Positions 8,966-11,981 of a stretch of DNA of 11,981 nt are shown piece after piece. Each line of letters begins with the position of its first letter. Position 1 is the stretch's first letter. The DNA is taken from positions 1 through 11,981 of the forward strand of contig JBFKMV010000165.1 of the NCBI GenBank assembly GCA_041629655.1, given 5' to 3'. This DNA comes from JBFKMV01 sp041629655. Its GTDB lineage: Bacteria > Acidobacteriota > Polarisedimenticolia > Polarisedimenticolales > Polarisedimenticolaceae. Both the position numbers and the translations under genes were made by a program. The notes beneath the pieces are model-generated. The model did not search any database. It was not told where the DNA came from and saw only the letters and a list, made by a program, of their open reading frames with translations.

Positions 8966-9211
8966 GCAACAAGAAAAGAAATGGCGCCCGCCGGCCGGGA
9001 CCTGAGTGATAGCCGACGAGCGCCACAATTGCTCGGCGAGCCATCGGGGGGGAAATGCCTCGCCGGGCGTTACAGATCGCTGTAGCCAGTCGATCCAGGG
9101 CTCAAATCTAGGTCCTGGATTCCGAGATGCAAGCCGCAAAAGCGTAAGGTGTGGCGAGGTGCCGGAGGGCGCAAAAACTCCCGGAACGGCGGTGCTTTTC
9201 GGAAATACGGC
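8966..9211. other. Intergenic region between convergent genes with a series of inverted repeats
   Basis: This 246-base stretch separates the convergent stops of arsS and the second regulator. No convincing coding frame, ribosome site or tRNA was found. It holds four inverted repeats in a row: GGCGAG (9035-9040) with CTCGCC (9059-9064); TACAG (9071-9075) with CTGTA (9080-9084) around an ATCG loop, extended by outer GGC/GCC; ATCCAGG (9093-9099) with CCTGGAT (9114-9120); and CCGGAG (9162-9167) with CTCCCGG (9178-9184, one bulge). None is directly followed by a U-run on either strand, so classic terminators are not supported. A structured RNA or Rho-dependent 3' ends are both possible. Confidence 0.5.

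Positions 9212-11981
<2,770 letters not shown>

Noticed and set aside
9093..9120. CTCAAATC inside a stem, resembling a tRNA T-arm
   Set aside because: The five-base T-stem does not pair in the proper register, and no D-arm, anticodon arm or acceptor stem fits on either strand.
9195..9199. CTTTT after the 9162-9184 hairpin as an arsS terminator
   Set aside because: The T-run is four bases long, lies 11 bases past the stem, and is about 230 bases beyond the arsS stop.

Overview
This GC-rich bacterial window holds four complete or nearly complete genes, a second large gene cut by the right edge, and a short gene tail at the left edge. It suggests a complex, free-living Gram-negative lineage such as Acidobacteriota, Myxococcota or an FCB/Krumholzibacteria-like phylum. 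The reasons are multidomain Ser/Thr kinase and sigma-54 activator proteins, a mitochondrial-type aconitase, and an arsenosugar gene pair. That placement is inference; no rRNA or phylogenetic marker is present to settle it.

Layout: bases 1-160 are the last 53 codons of an unrecognised gene. Bases 161-221 hold two inverted repeats and a possible -10 box directly before a GTG start. Bases 222-5117 (+) encode a 1631-residue regulator: Ser/Thr kinase, P-loop ATPase, TPR-like helices, GAF, sigma-54 AAA+ domain, Fis-type HTH. Its stop is 25 bases from the stop of the convergent aconitase gene (5143-7419, -). A 164-base divergent intergenic region separates aconitase from a two-gene unit on the + strand: an AhpD-like peroxidase-family protein (7584-7916) and the radical SAM protein ArsS (7928-8965). 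A 246-base intergenic region with several inverted repeats follows. From 9212 to the right edge (-) lies a paralogous TPR-GAF-sigma54-Fis regulator whose N-terminus is outside the window.

How the parts may work together: the two regulators share their last domains almost residue for residue, including the DNA-recognition helix and a 30-base identical DNA stretch in opposite orientation. They bracket aconitase and the arsenosugar pair. Both keep the GAFTGA loop, so both should activate RpoN promoters, but no convincing -24/-12 promoter is visible in the intergenic regions here, so their targets are probably elsewhere or off the edge. The most unusual points are the kinase-to-enhancer-binding-protein fusion, the abrupt base-composition change inside that gene near 3040, and its start codon buried in a strong predicted hairpin with leaderless-type promoter spacing. 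I see no mobile element, CRISPR array, tRNA or rRNA.
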